From Datnioides undecimradiatus (Eukaryota; Chordata; Actinopteri; Lobotiformes; Datnioididae), in assembly GCA_008933995.1 (NCBI GenBank), contig WARS01002804.1:62001-126000 (forward strand): a DNA stretch of 64,000 bases. The letters are read 5' to 3'. Below are positions 25,030-35,299 of the stretch, in pieces (within the stretch, counting starts at the first letter, position 1; the number at the start of each line of letters is the position of its first letter). The notes beneath the pieces are model-generated. The model was not told the origin of the DNA, did no database searches, and saw only the letters and a list, made by a program, of their open reading frames with translations. The position numbers and the translations under genes were made by a program.

Positions 25030-25191
25030 CTGAAGCAGAGATGTGCATATATCTGCGCTTATTCACCGCAAACAGGACGTGTAGGGAGTGTAAATAAGGC
25101 GGACTGAGAGCAGTAAAACAAGATCTTAACAAGTTCGCTCCAAGGAGCCTGGAACACGAACATGGTCTCTCATCTGACAGCGGTGTCGTAC
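25030..25191 (-). other. 162-bp intron inside the SAM domain
   Basis: Donor TCGG|GTACGA at 25191; acceptor CTTCAG ending at 25030. It splits the Gly codon of HDISG-RTLLRL (phase 1), and removing it restores a continuous SAM domain. Confidence 0.85.
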
Positions 25192-25339
25192 CCGAAATGT
25201 CGTGTTTAATTATGGCTTTATGGAGCGTGCTCATGTAGTGTGGGTACTGGTCCTGCACCCACTCCAACACTTCTTCCACCGACCACGATGACACTCGCTT
25301 CGACAGGCCCATCGCCCTGAAATCACAGCGGCAACAGCC
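25192..25339 (-). CDS. samd12-like: SAM-domain (SAMD12-like) gene, exon with start codon
   Basis: After an acceptor ending in CTTTCAG at 25340, this exon carries a likely start ATG at 25312-25310 in good context (GGGCGATGG), followed by MGLSKRVSSWSVEEVLEWVQDQ and YPHYMSTLHKAIIKHDIS, the first helices of a SAM domain. With the two downstream exons the product is 92 residues: one SAM domain (about residues 6-80) and a short tail, with no signal peptide or membrane segment. The frame is open upstream of the ATG to the exon edge, so an extended N-terminus from another exon is possible; human SAMD12 is longer at this end. The gene runs on the same strand as ext1, with its 3' end facing the ext1 start. 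Confidence 0.85.
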
Positions 25340-27239
25340 CTGAAAGAGCAAAACCAGAGAAGATACAGATGCATCACACAATAGAAACACTGATGAAGCA
25401 CCCTTTACAAGTGAAAGTTCAGACTGTTTCTGCTGCTCCTAAACGCCACACAGCACAGGTAATGTACCCGCAGCACGCCGGCGCATTAACTGTGAGCAAT
25501 GGCCGTCACGTGTCAGCATAAAGCGCTAGGTGGTGCCACAATCATGCAGCTTTGGTCTCGTGCGTTTTGTGACCACCTGCGTTTGTGCACTAAGAACAAG
25601 CACCAAACCCAGGCTTCACATCGGGAATCAGACAAGAGTTGAGTTCGGGGCTGCGACGCAGGGACTAGGCAGCAGTCTCCACAGTGGAGGAAAATGTGTG
25701 TCAGGTCAAAGGTGCAACAGAGAGCATCATCGTTTTGCAAGATGTGGTCCCCCAGAGGCGGACCGCTGACTGCTGAGTTCATCTGCATCGCACTGAGGCG
25801 TGTGAAGGGGGAAATTCAGCACAAACAACCTTAAATCGCTCGGTGATCCATGGCAGCATGCCGGCTGTACCCACACAATCGATGCCCCCCAGACCACCCT
25901 GCATGCTGCATGTCTGCACCGCTGACTTCTCTCTCTTCCCCCAACACCAAATTCAAGATGAAGGGTAGCCGCTTTGCAACGTCATGTATGTTCATATCAG
26001 GGAGATTAACGGCCAGAGCAACTAAGATAAAACCATTCCAAATACAACATAATAACTCATCACTTTTTGTTTCTTCACCTGAAATTGGGTGTTATGTTCA
26101 TTATCAATTCACCTGAATTAGGTTTTAAGTTAATTAAAACGTAAAATATCTGAAAAAAATGGAAAAATACCCATAAGAACTACATGAAAACCCTAAATCG
26201 TGCTTAAATTGCTTGTCTTGTGCTCAAGTATTTTGTTTTTACAGTGATTTAAAAGCATAATAAAAGGTCCCATTCATCTTCTGTCAATTGATTCATTGAT
26301 TAATGGTTTAGCTATAGCTCTCTGTGGGTTATTTCACTGTTTCACTGAAGCAGCATTGGAGCAGAGTAACTTAGCCGCCGTCCCTCTGCAGCGGCTCATG
26401 CGTGGCTTCCTCTTGATATGTGGCACCTTGGATTAAACTTCCTTCTCATGTGGCGTCACCTTCTCACTCGGCATAAGCCCATTTTCCAGTGATTAATCCA
26501 ACAACCTCCTGAACGCCGGTGACAAATAGCCGAGCACGGTCCAGGGATTCCTCGCTGCCCAACGCAAACGGCAAGGTGAACCCGACCGACTCCGACACTC
26601 CGAGGTCACAGAAGTTCTGCTGTTTTGGGGAAAAGTTGCCTCGTACGCCTCCGGTTCATTTGGCTTTCCTCCCAGCCGTATCCTCCAGGGCTGCACAGCT
26701 ATAGGGCGAAAACTGCTAAACTGTTGATGTGACCTTTTCAGCGGGCCAGTCTGGTTATTGGGTTATAAATATAGGAATGTAATATCCTGTGTTAATTAAG
26801 GAGGGTTCGTGATTGGCCGGGGCAGTAACGAGGTCCCAGCGGAGTCACTGACATACAGAGAGTGAAGACCTTTACACCGGGGCGAAGACGCGGAGGAGGC
26901 TTCCCTTCAGAGTCTGGCTGGGTTTACGCCTCAGGACAGCATTTCTTAAACTATAAGACGCCCAAACTGCGTCTCAACCTGCGGGGAAATAAAGTGCCTG
27001 CACACCCAGCTTGTCTTATTTGCTCTGAGCTATTTCATTCACATACTCGGTTACAACCGAGCCAGGGCTTGTAAACGGAAGTAGTAAACAGTAACAAGGT
27101 GGGTAGAAATTGGCTTTTTGCACCGCGTATACCCTTTTTACGCCAATACAGCGCATATATTTAAACACAGGTAAACCCAGTATAAACTGCTGATTTGACT
27201 GTTTTCACATTGCCAGCAGATGCATTTGCCTTTCTGTGT

Positions 27240-27440
27240 TTCTTCTGGTGCGTCACGCTCGACCGGCGTCAAGCTAGAGCCGCACCCACCACGAGTCAAA
27301 GCGCTAAATCACCCGCTGCTCCTGCGCGCCGGCGTCCGGCACAGCCTCACGGCCGCCCACGTGTTTGTGTTTACGTCGCTGCAGACCGGCGCTGGAGCCG
27401 ATGAACACCCACCACCGCTGCAAAGTCGTTGTACCTGTTC
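27240..27440 (-). promoter_or_regulatory. CpG-rich patch, candidate upstream exon or promoter
   Basis: Dense CpG (CGCGCCGGCGTCCGG, CACGGCCGCCCACG, GACCGGCGCTGG) lies 1.9 kb upstream of the first identified SAM-gene exon. A minus-strand GAACAG|GTACAA sits at its left part. It could be a first exon or an unrelated CpG island; no core promoter element is clear. Confidence 0.35.
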
Positions 27441-28867
27441 ACGTTGAGGTGTTAGCGGGCTTTCACGGTGTTAATTAATAAGAGTTAATTCGTTAATTAA
27501 ATAAACTAGGCTACTAGGAAAAGTGTTGTTTTCAATTAGAAGCTGGTGGTACAGGCTAGATTCCGAACGGCAGTAATATGCGGAGGTAATGTTATGGGAA
27601 TATCTGTTCTTTGTCTTCTCTTGTGCCGCTGAACGTCATGTGACATGTTAAATGTTTGCTGTGTGTGAGGTGTATCGATTGCATGGGTGTTTCTTTCTCT
27701 CTGTGCTTCAGTGAGTTTTGTAAAAATCCATCATCCCACCAGGGAGACAGAGCGGGGTCTGGGGTTGCAAGGTGGAGGACGCCACGGTCCTCTCCACTGC
27801 ACTTCCTGTTTTCAGCTTTCCTGCACTAGCGCCAATGCGGGACTCTCGTTTCAAAGTTGGTGGCAAAACATCACTTTCATATGCCAAAGCTGAGAGTTGT
27901 AGACGTGTTTCTCCATAAAATCTCTTTCAGACAACCTTCTTAAAGGTTAAATGCACGAACACAATGCCTGAATTAAATATAGTGTCAAATGAAGAAAATT
28001 AAGATATGAATGAGAAAATGATGAACATCTGAAATCTAAAAAGAAATATTATGACATTAAAAATCAATATTTATTTACATCCTTCCACTGAATAGCTGGA
28101 TATTATCATTTCCTTCATATGTAGAACAACAAACCAAAACAAACCTTCAGTGTTTAACGAGGACTCGGGGAGTTTCAGGTTGCTGCAGCTCTGCAAAGGC
28201 GCAGCCGCACCATCTTGTGGTGGCTTGCAGAATTGCACCATTTCGTGATTAAACCTCAACGTTAGCCTTCATGAACCTTCTTTCGCAAGCGGCACGGAGA
28301 CCTCAAGCTGCCCGAGCCGCAGCTTCTCTCCACTTCGCATGATGCAACCCCACCCACGGTTGGAGGTTTAGACCGACTTATGTTCTTAAACTCAAACAGC
28401 TTGATTCTGCGCCTACTTTAAACAGAAAGACATTAAATCTGTACTTTGGGAGTGTGTTATTGGGAGTTTTTTATGCCTATTTACACACTGATAATGCATA
28501 GTTTCATCTAAAAATCAGCAGAAACCGACGTGCTGGTTGTAAATGTTGGCATGATAAGGTTTGTTCTTGTTCAGCGGTTATGGCAGAATTAAAGCAGTCA
28601 CGCTAAAAGTGCTTTTCTGCGTTAGAACAGCTGTGTACCTGTTCCGCTAAACTAAGCCACGTTAAAATACGGAAACCTGGTGCAGAGTTTGGCTTGTTGA
28701 CGGCACGCCCAGGTATTACACACCAACACACCAACAGCTGCCTTTAAATACCAAACAAACACTCATAACAAAGCACATTTACGAACATTATGATTGATAA
28801 ATGATATTTACCCCCGCTCTGCTCCGTTTCCTACGGATAAAACATGAATGGCGACCCTTGTCTGTAC

Positions 28868-28975
28868 CTGTTCACTCCATGTAGGTGTTACATGAGGCGC
28901 ATTCCTCTTCCCGGCTCCGCCCACCGAGCGGGGCGGCGCGCGCTCCTTCTACCGCACGCACCCAGCAGCCGAACC
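28868..28975 (-). promoter_or_regulatory. CpG-rich patch with GC boxes
   Basis: Contains CTCCGCCCACC and GGGGCGGCGCGCGC, i.e. Sp-type GC boxes on both strands, next to a minus-strand GAACAG|GTACAG donor-like site near 28868. It is a candidate promoter and first exon of the SAM gene, about 3.5 kb from its next exon and about 1 kb from the presumed scara5 start on the other strand. Confidence 0.4.
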
Positions 28976-30004
28976 GTGATGCCTTCATGTGCCGTCAGAC
29001 ATCTGTAGGGTGTGTGTATATTTATGCTTTTAAAACACACGCAAACGCTATAAATACTTGGGTGTTTCGTGCCACCCTAAACGTCGACTTTCTAGTGAGT
29101 TTGCTGTTCTTGATTTTTAAAATGTTTTGGCGTATTTTCAGTGTTTTTACCACTGTTTGATGTCTTTTTAAACCTTCTATTGTCTTATTGTTCGTTTAGA
29201 TATAAGCTAAAGATCTATGGCTAGCAGAATCAGCGACATCTGTTTTATAACGTTTGTTAATGAATTAATCTATTACCAATTATTTCACTGTTATTGTTTT
29301 TGTTAAATTATTAGATTTTACATTACATTATTTTAATTTCCCCATTTCACCTACCCTAACTGCAATCTTGAATTTTGTCTGGTTTGACCACATAAAGCGC
29401 ATCATAATTTGGTTTGAAAAGTGCTGTATGAATAAAGTTTGATATTGATATTATTCAGATATTCTTATTACATTGTTTTGTGTATCTGTATGATTCTAAG
29501 AAAAGTATATTTGATGCTGGCTGAGAGGATTGTATTTGAATTTAATTGAATTTAATTGAGACACCATATGGAGCAATGTTTAGTTTCATATGGTGCGTTT
29601 GTGGTGCATATTGTTAAAGAAAACTGCAGCTAATCTTGATTCCATAAAATCACTGAACATTTGATTTTTACAACTTCACAATCGCATTACTCTCATTTCA
29701 GCGAATTGATGATTTACGAGGCGCTCATGAAGGCATCGCGTCTTTAGCGCTTGTCTGTTGTCGCTTATTTTCTGTGTTAACCGCTTTTTTAACAATAATC
29801 AGCTCGTATGAACCAAAGCATCAGGTGATCCACCCTTTACCACCCGACAGAGGGCGCCAGCGTCCAGCAGGTGGAGCCACCTTTCCTCACCTCGCTCAGC
29901 CTCTCCACCAGCTGCTCGGCAGGCAGAGCGAACTTCAGTTTTGGAGTTTTGTGATGGTCACATGACGATGTTGTGGGTATATTACTCCAAATGTCTGAGC
30001 GTGT

Positions 30005-30235
30005 ACTGGTTTACAGAGTTGCGGACTGACTCTGCAGCAGCGACAGAGAAAAGGCTCGCGCGCGCGTGTGTGTGTGTGTGAGAGAGAGAGTGTTTATGAG
30101 CGTCCCTGAACGCAGCGTTTGAATGACACTTTGACAGCTGACAGACTGGAGTTACAGCGTCAAGACGCCACTTTCTGACGGGAATTATGAGAAACGTGGA
30201 GCTGTGATTTTTATTTCCAATTGACAGCTGACAAG
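30005..30235 (+). other. scara5: Candidate scara5 5' untranslated exon
   Basis: The scara5 ATG exon begins with a clear acceptor, so a non-coding exon lies upstream. The best candidate ends at 30235 with AAG|GTGAGA. The segment contains a GCGCGCGTGTGTGTG tract, a GA run, and two copies of TTGACAGCTGACA (about 30132-30144 and 30222-30234). The 5' limit is a guess. If correct, intron 1 is about 4.5 kb. Confidence 0.4.
30057..30090. repeat. (CG)n(TG)n(AG)n compound repeat
   Basis: An alternating CGCGCG then TGTGTG run of about 24 bases, followed by AG repeats. Alternating purine-pyrimidine sequence of this kind favours left-handed DNA. It lies within the proposed scara5 first exon. Confidence 0.9.
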
Positions 30236-31877
30236 GTGAGAGAGAAGGACTTTTCCCTCTTATCTAATCTCAGTGTGGCGTTTAATATCCAGCAGTTTTC
30301 GCATAATCTGAGATGTTGTGTCATATAATGCACAAATCCGCTTCTGCCTGTGCAGCGCTGCACCTGTTTTAAACCTCAGGTGAGTGACTGTGCGTCACCT
30401 GTCGTTCCCTTTTTGGGACATTATGCAAAATATACACCTGCGAGCCCCAGTATTGGAAAAGTCACATAAATTCGCCTTTAGGAGTGTATCAGCAAATGTA
30501 GTGATCAATGCATATTAATGACATTTGTTCAGCATCTGAAAAAGGCTGCAGCTCTCATAAATTGCATAAATCACAAACTGGTTGACATCTATCAAATATT
30601 TAGTGCAGTTAGACTGAATGGCAACAATTGCAAAGTTGATTTGCCGCCTGCCATTGATCGGAGCTGCGGTATGCTGCAGCACAACAGGGCAGGAAGTGCA
30701 CGTTCAGTGGGACTCATCTGCAGGAAATTGCTGCTTTGTGTTTCAGCGGTCATGGGTGAAGTGTCTCTGCCTCTAATTAACCCGCAGAAATGGGTTAAGG
30801 TCGCGCACGGATGGTTGAGCAATGACATGGGTTGTTTGCTTATTGTTAGAGAGAGATGGAGCTTTCAAGGGATTCAGATAAGCTCCCTGCATGTAATCAA
30901 TTAAGGAAACAACTGATCATGATTGATCTTGGTGGCAGGAATTGCACATCAGACATGCACAGACTATTTAAATAGTTTGATGCAGTAAACTGGCAGCAGA
31001 TGCTAGGTTAAATCATTTAATGTGTCTATAATAAAAAGGCTTTTCAGTCTGTTTTCATTCTTTAAAGGCTCAGTGTGACTAAAACAATGCTGAATATGTC
31101 ACCCTGTAGACTGTGACACAGTGAAAATAAACACACGGTTGCAACCCAGCTCACATATTTCAATGGCCGGACCACACACGCTGGTTTTGCTCTAACCTCG
31201 CAGGCAATCAGATGCTCAGATGGGGGCAAAACTCTGGACGCGACGATGCATGACAAGATAATTACTGTATTTCCTCTCGTGCTGAGTGAATCCCCGCTCT
31301 CTCAGTCTCGCTTCGGCCAAGTGCTCACAGGAACTGGTTACTTTTCACTATGAGATCCAAAAAAATAAAAGCACAAAGCATTTTTTGAATTACATTTCCA
31401 ATCCCCGTCCTTCTCTTTGTCGTCTTGTGACCCCTCACCTCTCACAGAGAAGCGGCGTCTGGTTGAGGCTCCTTGTCACGATTCATGCGTCTCTTTGAGT
31501 TGTCAGCAGTTCCTCCGAAGCCACAGTTCCCCTCTTAACCTCTCACATGGCCTCATTTCAATCACTGTTTCAGGTCCACGGAGGACTAACGAGCAAATTA
31601 GATTAAAAACATAAAACAGTCTCATACGTTTGTGTAACACCTACCTATTAATCATCTTTCAACCCCTCAGATTTATGCTGTGACCCTTTGGAGGGGCTCG
31701 ACTCTTAAGGTGGGAACCACTGTGCTACACTACTACATGCACTTGCAGCTCGACCTGCAGCAATGTAACACAGTTTACGCATTAATGCATCGGTTTGTCA
31801 CGTTACAGGAGATATCTTGCAGCACAACAAGTGCTTTCGATGGTTCAACCCACCAAATAAGACAGAACATGTGAATA

Positions 31878-31993
31878 CAAAGCAGTGCATTGCTTAGCTT
31901 CCTACACCAGTTCTGCTGCTGCTTAGTCATATACTAACTATGTAAAAGGACCTCATGCAACCCCACTTCAGAAACCCCAAACTGTTCCTTTAA
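31878..31993 (-). repeat. Dispersed repeat family A, copy 1
   Basis: On the minus strand it runs from TTAAAGGAACAGTTTGGGG through a TGCATGAGGT segment to GGAAGCTAAGCAATGCACTGC. The same order occurs at 33456-33627 and 51930-52082. It is non-coding and its transposon class is unknown; similar sequence is widespread in fish. Confidence 0.65.
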
Positions 31994-33455
31994 CACCACA
32001 CAATATTTCAGTGTCAAGTCATGAATAAGATGTTCGGGCGCGCTGCCGTTCGTGCAGCTTTGCTTCCTCTTGGCTTGCTGACGTGCTGCATCTTGAACGT
32101 CTTGTAGCGACTGGACGGTTCTCCAAGGAGGAAAGCTTCGAGTCAGTCGAGGGATGAAAACAGTGAGACTCTGGTTTCCTGAGAGGGTCCAGTGACATTA
32201 AATCACCAGATTTTATTTGTTCTTTGGTGCAAACTTGGAGGAAAAAGGCTGAAAGTCTTTGGTTTGGCCTTGGATGTGCTATGAACATTGGTTTTTAAAG
32301 GATGTTGTGTCACTTGTGGTCAGTGTAGCTACACCTGGAGCATGATATGGATATGACAAACGTTACGTCTCGCTTAGGTTGTTTGTGCACCGTCACGGAC
32401 ACAGAGGTGACTCTTTGCTTTCCCACCGTCCTCTGTTGGCGCTAACCCCAACTGAGCATGTGGTAAACTCTTACGTCCCACCAAACTCACTGTTATTGGA
32501 AGATAACTCACCTCACACACACAAACACACTCTGTGTAGGCAGAGACACATGGGCACGGAGGGTTTACTGGGATCTCCTAGCAGCCCTTCTGGTTCCTGC
32601 CTAGCTCCGGTCTAAATGTCAACCTGACCCCTCCATCCCCTCTTTAATGAGAAAGTCCAGACTGAGCGCTTTTTAACGACTTTGCCAAACACTCACAGAT
32701 CTGCCGCCGCCGGGGCTTGTGGGAGTCTAACGCCCGTCGACTCCCGAACGCAGCAGATTTAATTCTATCTCTCAGAGACGTCTGAGTCTGACACGACCCC
32801 CTCCATCGTGAGTCCTCTCTGTTTGCTCTGTGCTCCCCTTGGCTTTGTTCATACGCCGGCCATTTCGGCGTGCGTCACGTGTAGCGTGGGAAACTCCGCT
32901 CCAAACAAGAAGAGCAAATGTGCTCAGCTCAGGGTAAATAGTCCAATGTGTGGCTGCGAGGTAGCTTCACAAACTTAATCCACAAAAAAATTGGTGGTTG
33001 CTCGTATGTCGAGTTTTGATTCATTATCAGTTCTTGGTACGTGAAATGTTGAGTCGCTCATCGATGGCTGCACCTGCTGGAAGACATCGTCAGCCATGTG
33101 CTTTTAGACGGGATTACTTCCTGCGATGATGAGTGGCTTCTGGGACACTTCCCTCCCCCTGGAAGTGTTTTTCATTAAATTTACGTGCCCATTTGGCTTC
33201 TGGCTTTCAATGGACAAGGACGTGCTGGAATCCTGCCACAACCATTTCTGTCAGAGCGCTCCTCATTTTTCACCTCTGGTAATCCACATGTGTTCAAATG
33301 CTTGAGATGCCTACATCACAGCTGCTTCAGATACAGTTACAGTGCGCCGGAGCTACTTTTCGCATTTTATTATTGGTTGAAACGTCGGCAAACCGTGGGA
33401 AATCATTTGAAGGTTGTGCAGGATGTTTTGTGCAATGTCTTTAGTGATTCGGACA

Positions 33456-33627
33456 TTAAAGGGACAGGTTTGTGTTTTTGAAGCGGGGCTGTTTGAGGTG
33501 CTTATCCATAGTCACTGTGTTATGTTCAGTAGGTGGTCGGCATGCCCGCAGTTTGGAGAAGCAGCAGGAGCTAAGCAATGCACTGCTGCAGGCAAGATCA
33601 GCAAGCAAAATGGATTTCAGCCCCCCC
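33456..33627 (+). repeat. Dispersed repeat family A, copy 2
   Basis: Starts TAAAGGGACAGGTTTGTG and continues with GAGGTGCTTATCCATAGTCA, GGTCGGCATGCC and AGCTAAGCAATGCACTGCTG. It is the most complete copy together with 51930-52082, and may extend to about 33780. Confidence 0.7.
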
Positions 33628-34279
33628 TTTAGTTATCACAGGTCTTTCACTGGTTGCTGTTTCCATCAGCGCTGTCTTTAAATCCACCAGACTCCAGATT
33701 TTAGCTCACAGGATAAAGGAGGAGTTGCAGGTCTACCCCTGCATAGATCGGTTGGCTCGTTTGGTCACTGAACAACACTGAGGTCACACAATCAGACCCG
33801 ACGGTAGACCAGCCACGTCTGTGCTCTGTAAGCTGAAGTTACTGTTTTAGTCAATGGAGTTTGCTTTGTTTTTGGAGAGACTGTAGGTGGATGTAATGGC
33901 AATCAATCAGTTTCCTGTAGGAATGGGCTGCATGACAACAAGTTACAAGCTCAGGTCAGGTGTGGGCATAAAACCCAGACTGCCTGTCAGACTTGGGTCA
34001 GGTCGAGATCAGGTTCAGACGGAAATATGCGGCCGGAGCTGGACCCCGTTCCTCACACAAACACACTTCACAACCTTTTCAGTGAAAGGCAAGCCGGTTC
34101 TTTCATACTTCCTGACCGACCTTTCTGCAGAGTCTTGTGCACAGTTATGTCACAATGCTGTCACCGTGTCTGGTAAAACATCCTGCACCACCCCTGATGA
34201 AACGAATCACACGGGTCTGGGATCGCAGTCTTCCTCCTGTTGCTTTAGCTTGGATCTACACTTGTGCATGTGCCTGTTA

Positions 34280-34445
34280 GTCTTCTTCTTTTCCCTTCAG
34301 CTGTTCCCTTCAGGGGTCACCACAACGAATCATCTGCCTCTGCCTCTATACTCTTCCCTCACACCGACCACCCTCATGTCGTCCTTCACTACATCCACAC
34401 ACCTCCTCTTTGGTCTCCCTCTAGACCTCCTGCCTGGCAGCTGTA
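34280..34445 (-). mobile_element. RTE-type LINE, 3' coding end (dead fragment)
   Basis: The minus strand reads LPGRRSRGRPKRR then DVVKDDMRVVGVREE, followed, after a small deletion that shifts frame, by sequence equivalent to MIRCGDP and a stop. This is the typical C-terminus of RTE-clade reverse transcriptases (GRRPRGRPxRRFxDVVKEDMKxVGVREEDAEDRxRWRQMIRCGDP pattern) that is abundant in fish. Only the last 50 or so codons remain, so it cannot move. Confidence 0.7.
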
Positions 34446-34751
34446 CAACAGAGAAAGACACTAAAGGGCACCAACTGAAGCAAACCTTACTTCATGCCTT
34501 ACCTGAATCAATAAAGAGTTTACACACCTTAATTTAAAGTCTTTCATGTCATAAATGCTCCAGATCTGATTGCGAAACTGTGCTGGAGACATCAAACACC
34601 GAGTATTATCGTCCTCTGAGGGTTGAAACACGTCATACATACAGGTCTGTGTGTTGATTTGCCACCTTTAGCTCTAAAGGAACAAGTGGACTCTACCTGT
34701 ATGAAGCCACCTACGTATGTCGCTCAGACTGATCATATCTTTTCCTTCCAG

Positions 34752-34873
34752 TCAGGAGGAGATGGAGAACAAGGCCATGTATCTGAGCACGTACGAAGAG
34801 AGGGAGAACGGCTCCATGTACGAGGAGGCCTACGACGGACGCAACTTGTCCAAACTCAACCTGTGTGACGAAG
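34752..34873 (+). CDS. scara5: scara5 coding exon 1: cytoplasmic tail
   Basis: Scavenger receptor class A member 5, a type II plasma-membrane protein that binds ferritin and other polyanionic ligands. The exon starts after a TTTTCCTTCCAG acceptor, and the ATG is at 34762 in good context (GGAGATGG). It encodes MENKAMYLSTYEERENGSMY and then EEAYDGRNLSKLNLCDE, closely matching the human SCARA5 N-terminus (MENKAMYL, DGRSLSKLNLCEDG). Thirty-seven codons plus one base; donor GAAG|GTAAGG at 34874, phase 1. The tail contains Tyr residues (YLSTY, MYEEAY) that may serve sorting. Confidence 0.95.
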
Positions 34874-35251
34874 GTAAGGATGAGGAAGCGGAAAACGCCG
34901 AGCTGAGCGTGAATTTTGTTGTTTTCTAATTGATTTCTTCTCAAAACCACAGATTTCTGTTGTTTCTCTAAAGGAGCAGATGAGTTTAAGTCGATATTCA
35001 CCTGTGTTTTGTGCACGAGCGTTGACGTCTGATGAGGAAGTGACTCAGATCTTCACACACTGATGACTGATTTTCAGAAAGGGACTTTTCAGGGAATCAT
35101 TTCTACATGTACGCGTGCATGCATGCAACGCCCACACACACTAATAACCAGCACAGACTCAAGTAACACACACACACACACACACACGATGAAGCAATGC
35201 TGTCGCTGCTTGGCATCTATGAAAGCCAGGAATGTCCAGGAGCAACATCTG

Positions 35252-35256
<5 letters not shown>

Positions 35257-35297
<41 letters not shown>
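35257..35297. repeat. (GT)n microsatellite
   Basis: About 20 GT units. A (CA)n array lies 70 bases upstream at 35167-35188, so the two could pair as inverted repeats in the scara5 pre-mRNA. Confidence 0.95.

Positions 35298-35299
<2 letters not shown>

Larger units (their letters stand above)
25340..30000. other. Upstream DNA between SAM gene and scara5
   Basis: No coding exon is recognised. CpG-rich patches at about 27240-27440 and 28890-28970 are the only promoter-like segments. In both, a minus-strand GAACAG|GTAC donor-like sequence lies at the gene-proximal edge (near 27434 and 28868). The rest is AT-rich non-coding DNA. Confidence 0.55.
30236..34751 (+). other. scara5 intron 1 (presumed)
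   Basis: No coding exon is seen. It contains copies of a dispersed repeat at 31878-31993 (minus) and 33456-33627 (plus) and an RTE-type LINE end at 34280-34445. The open frame 33887-34537 spans the LINE antisense and is not a gene. Confidence 0.5.

Noticed and set aside
33887..34537. 216-codon plus-strand frame
   Set aside because: Its second half is the antisense of the RTE LINE remnant, and the first half has no similarity.
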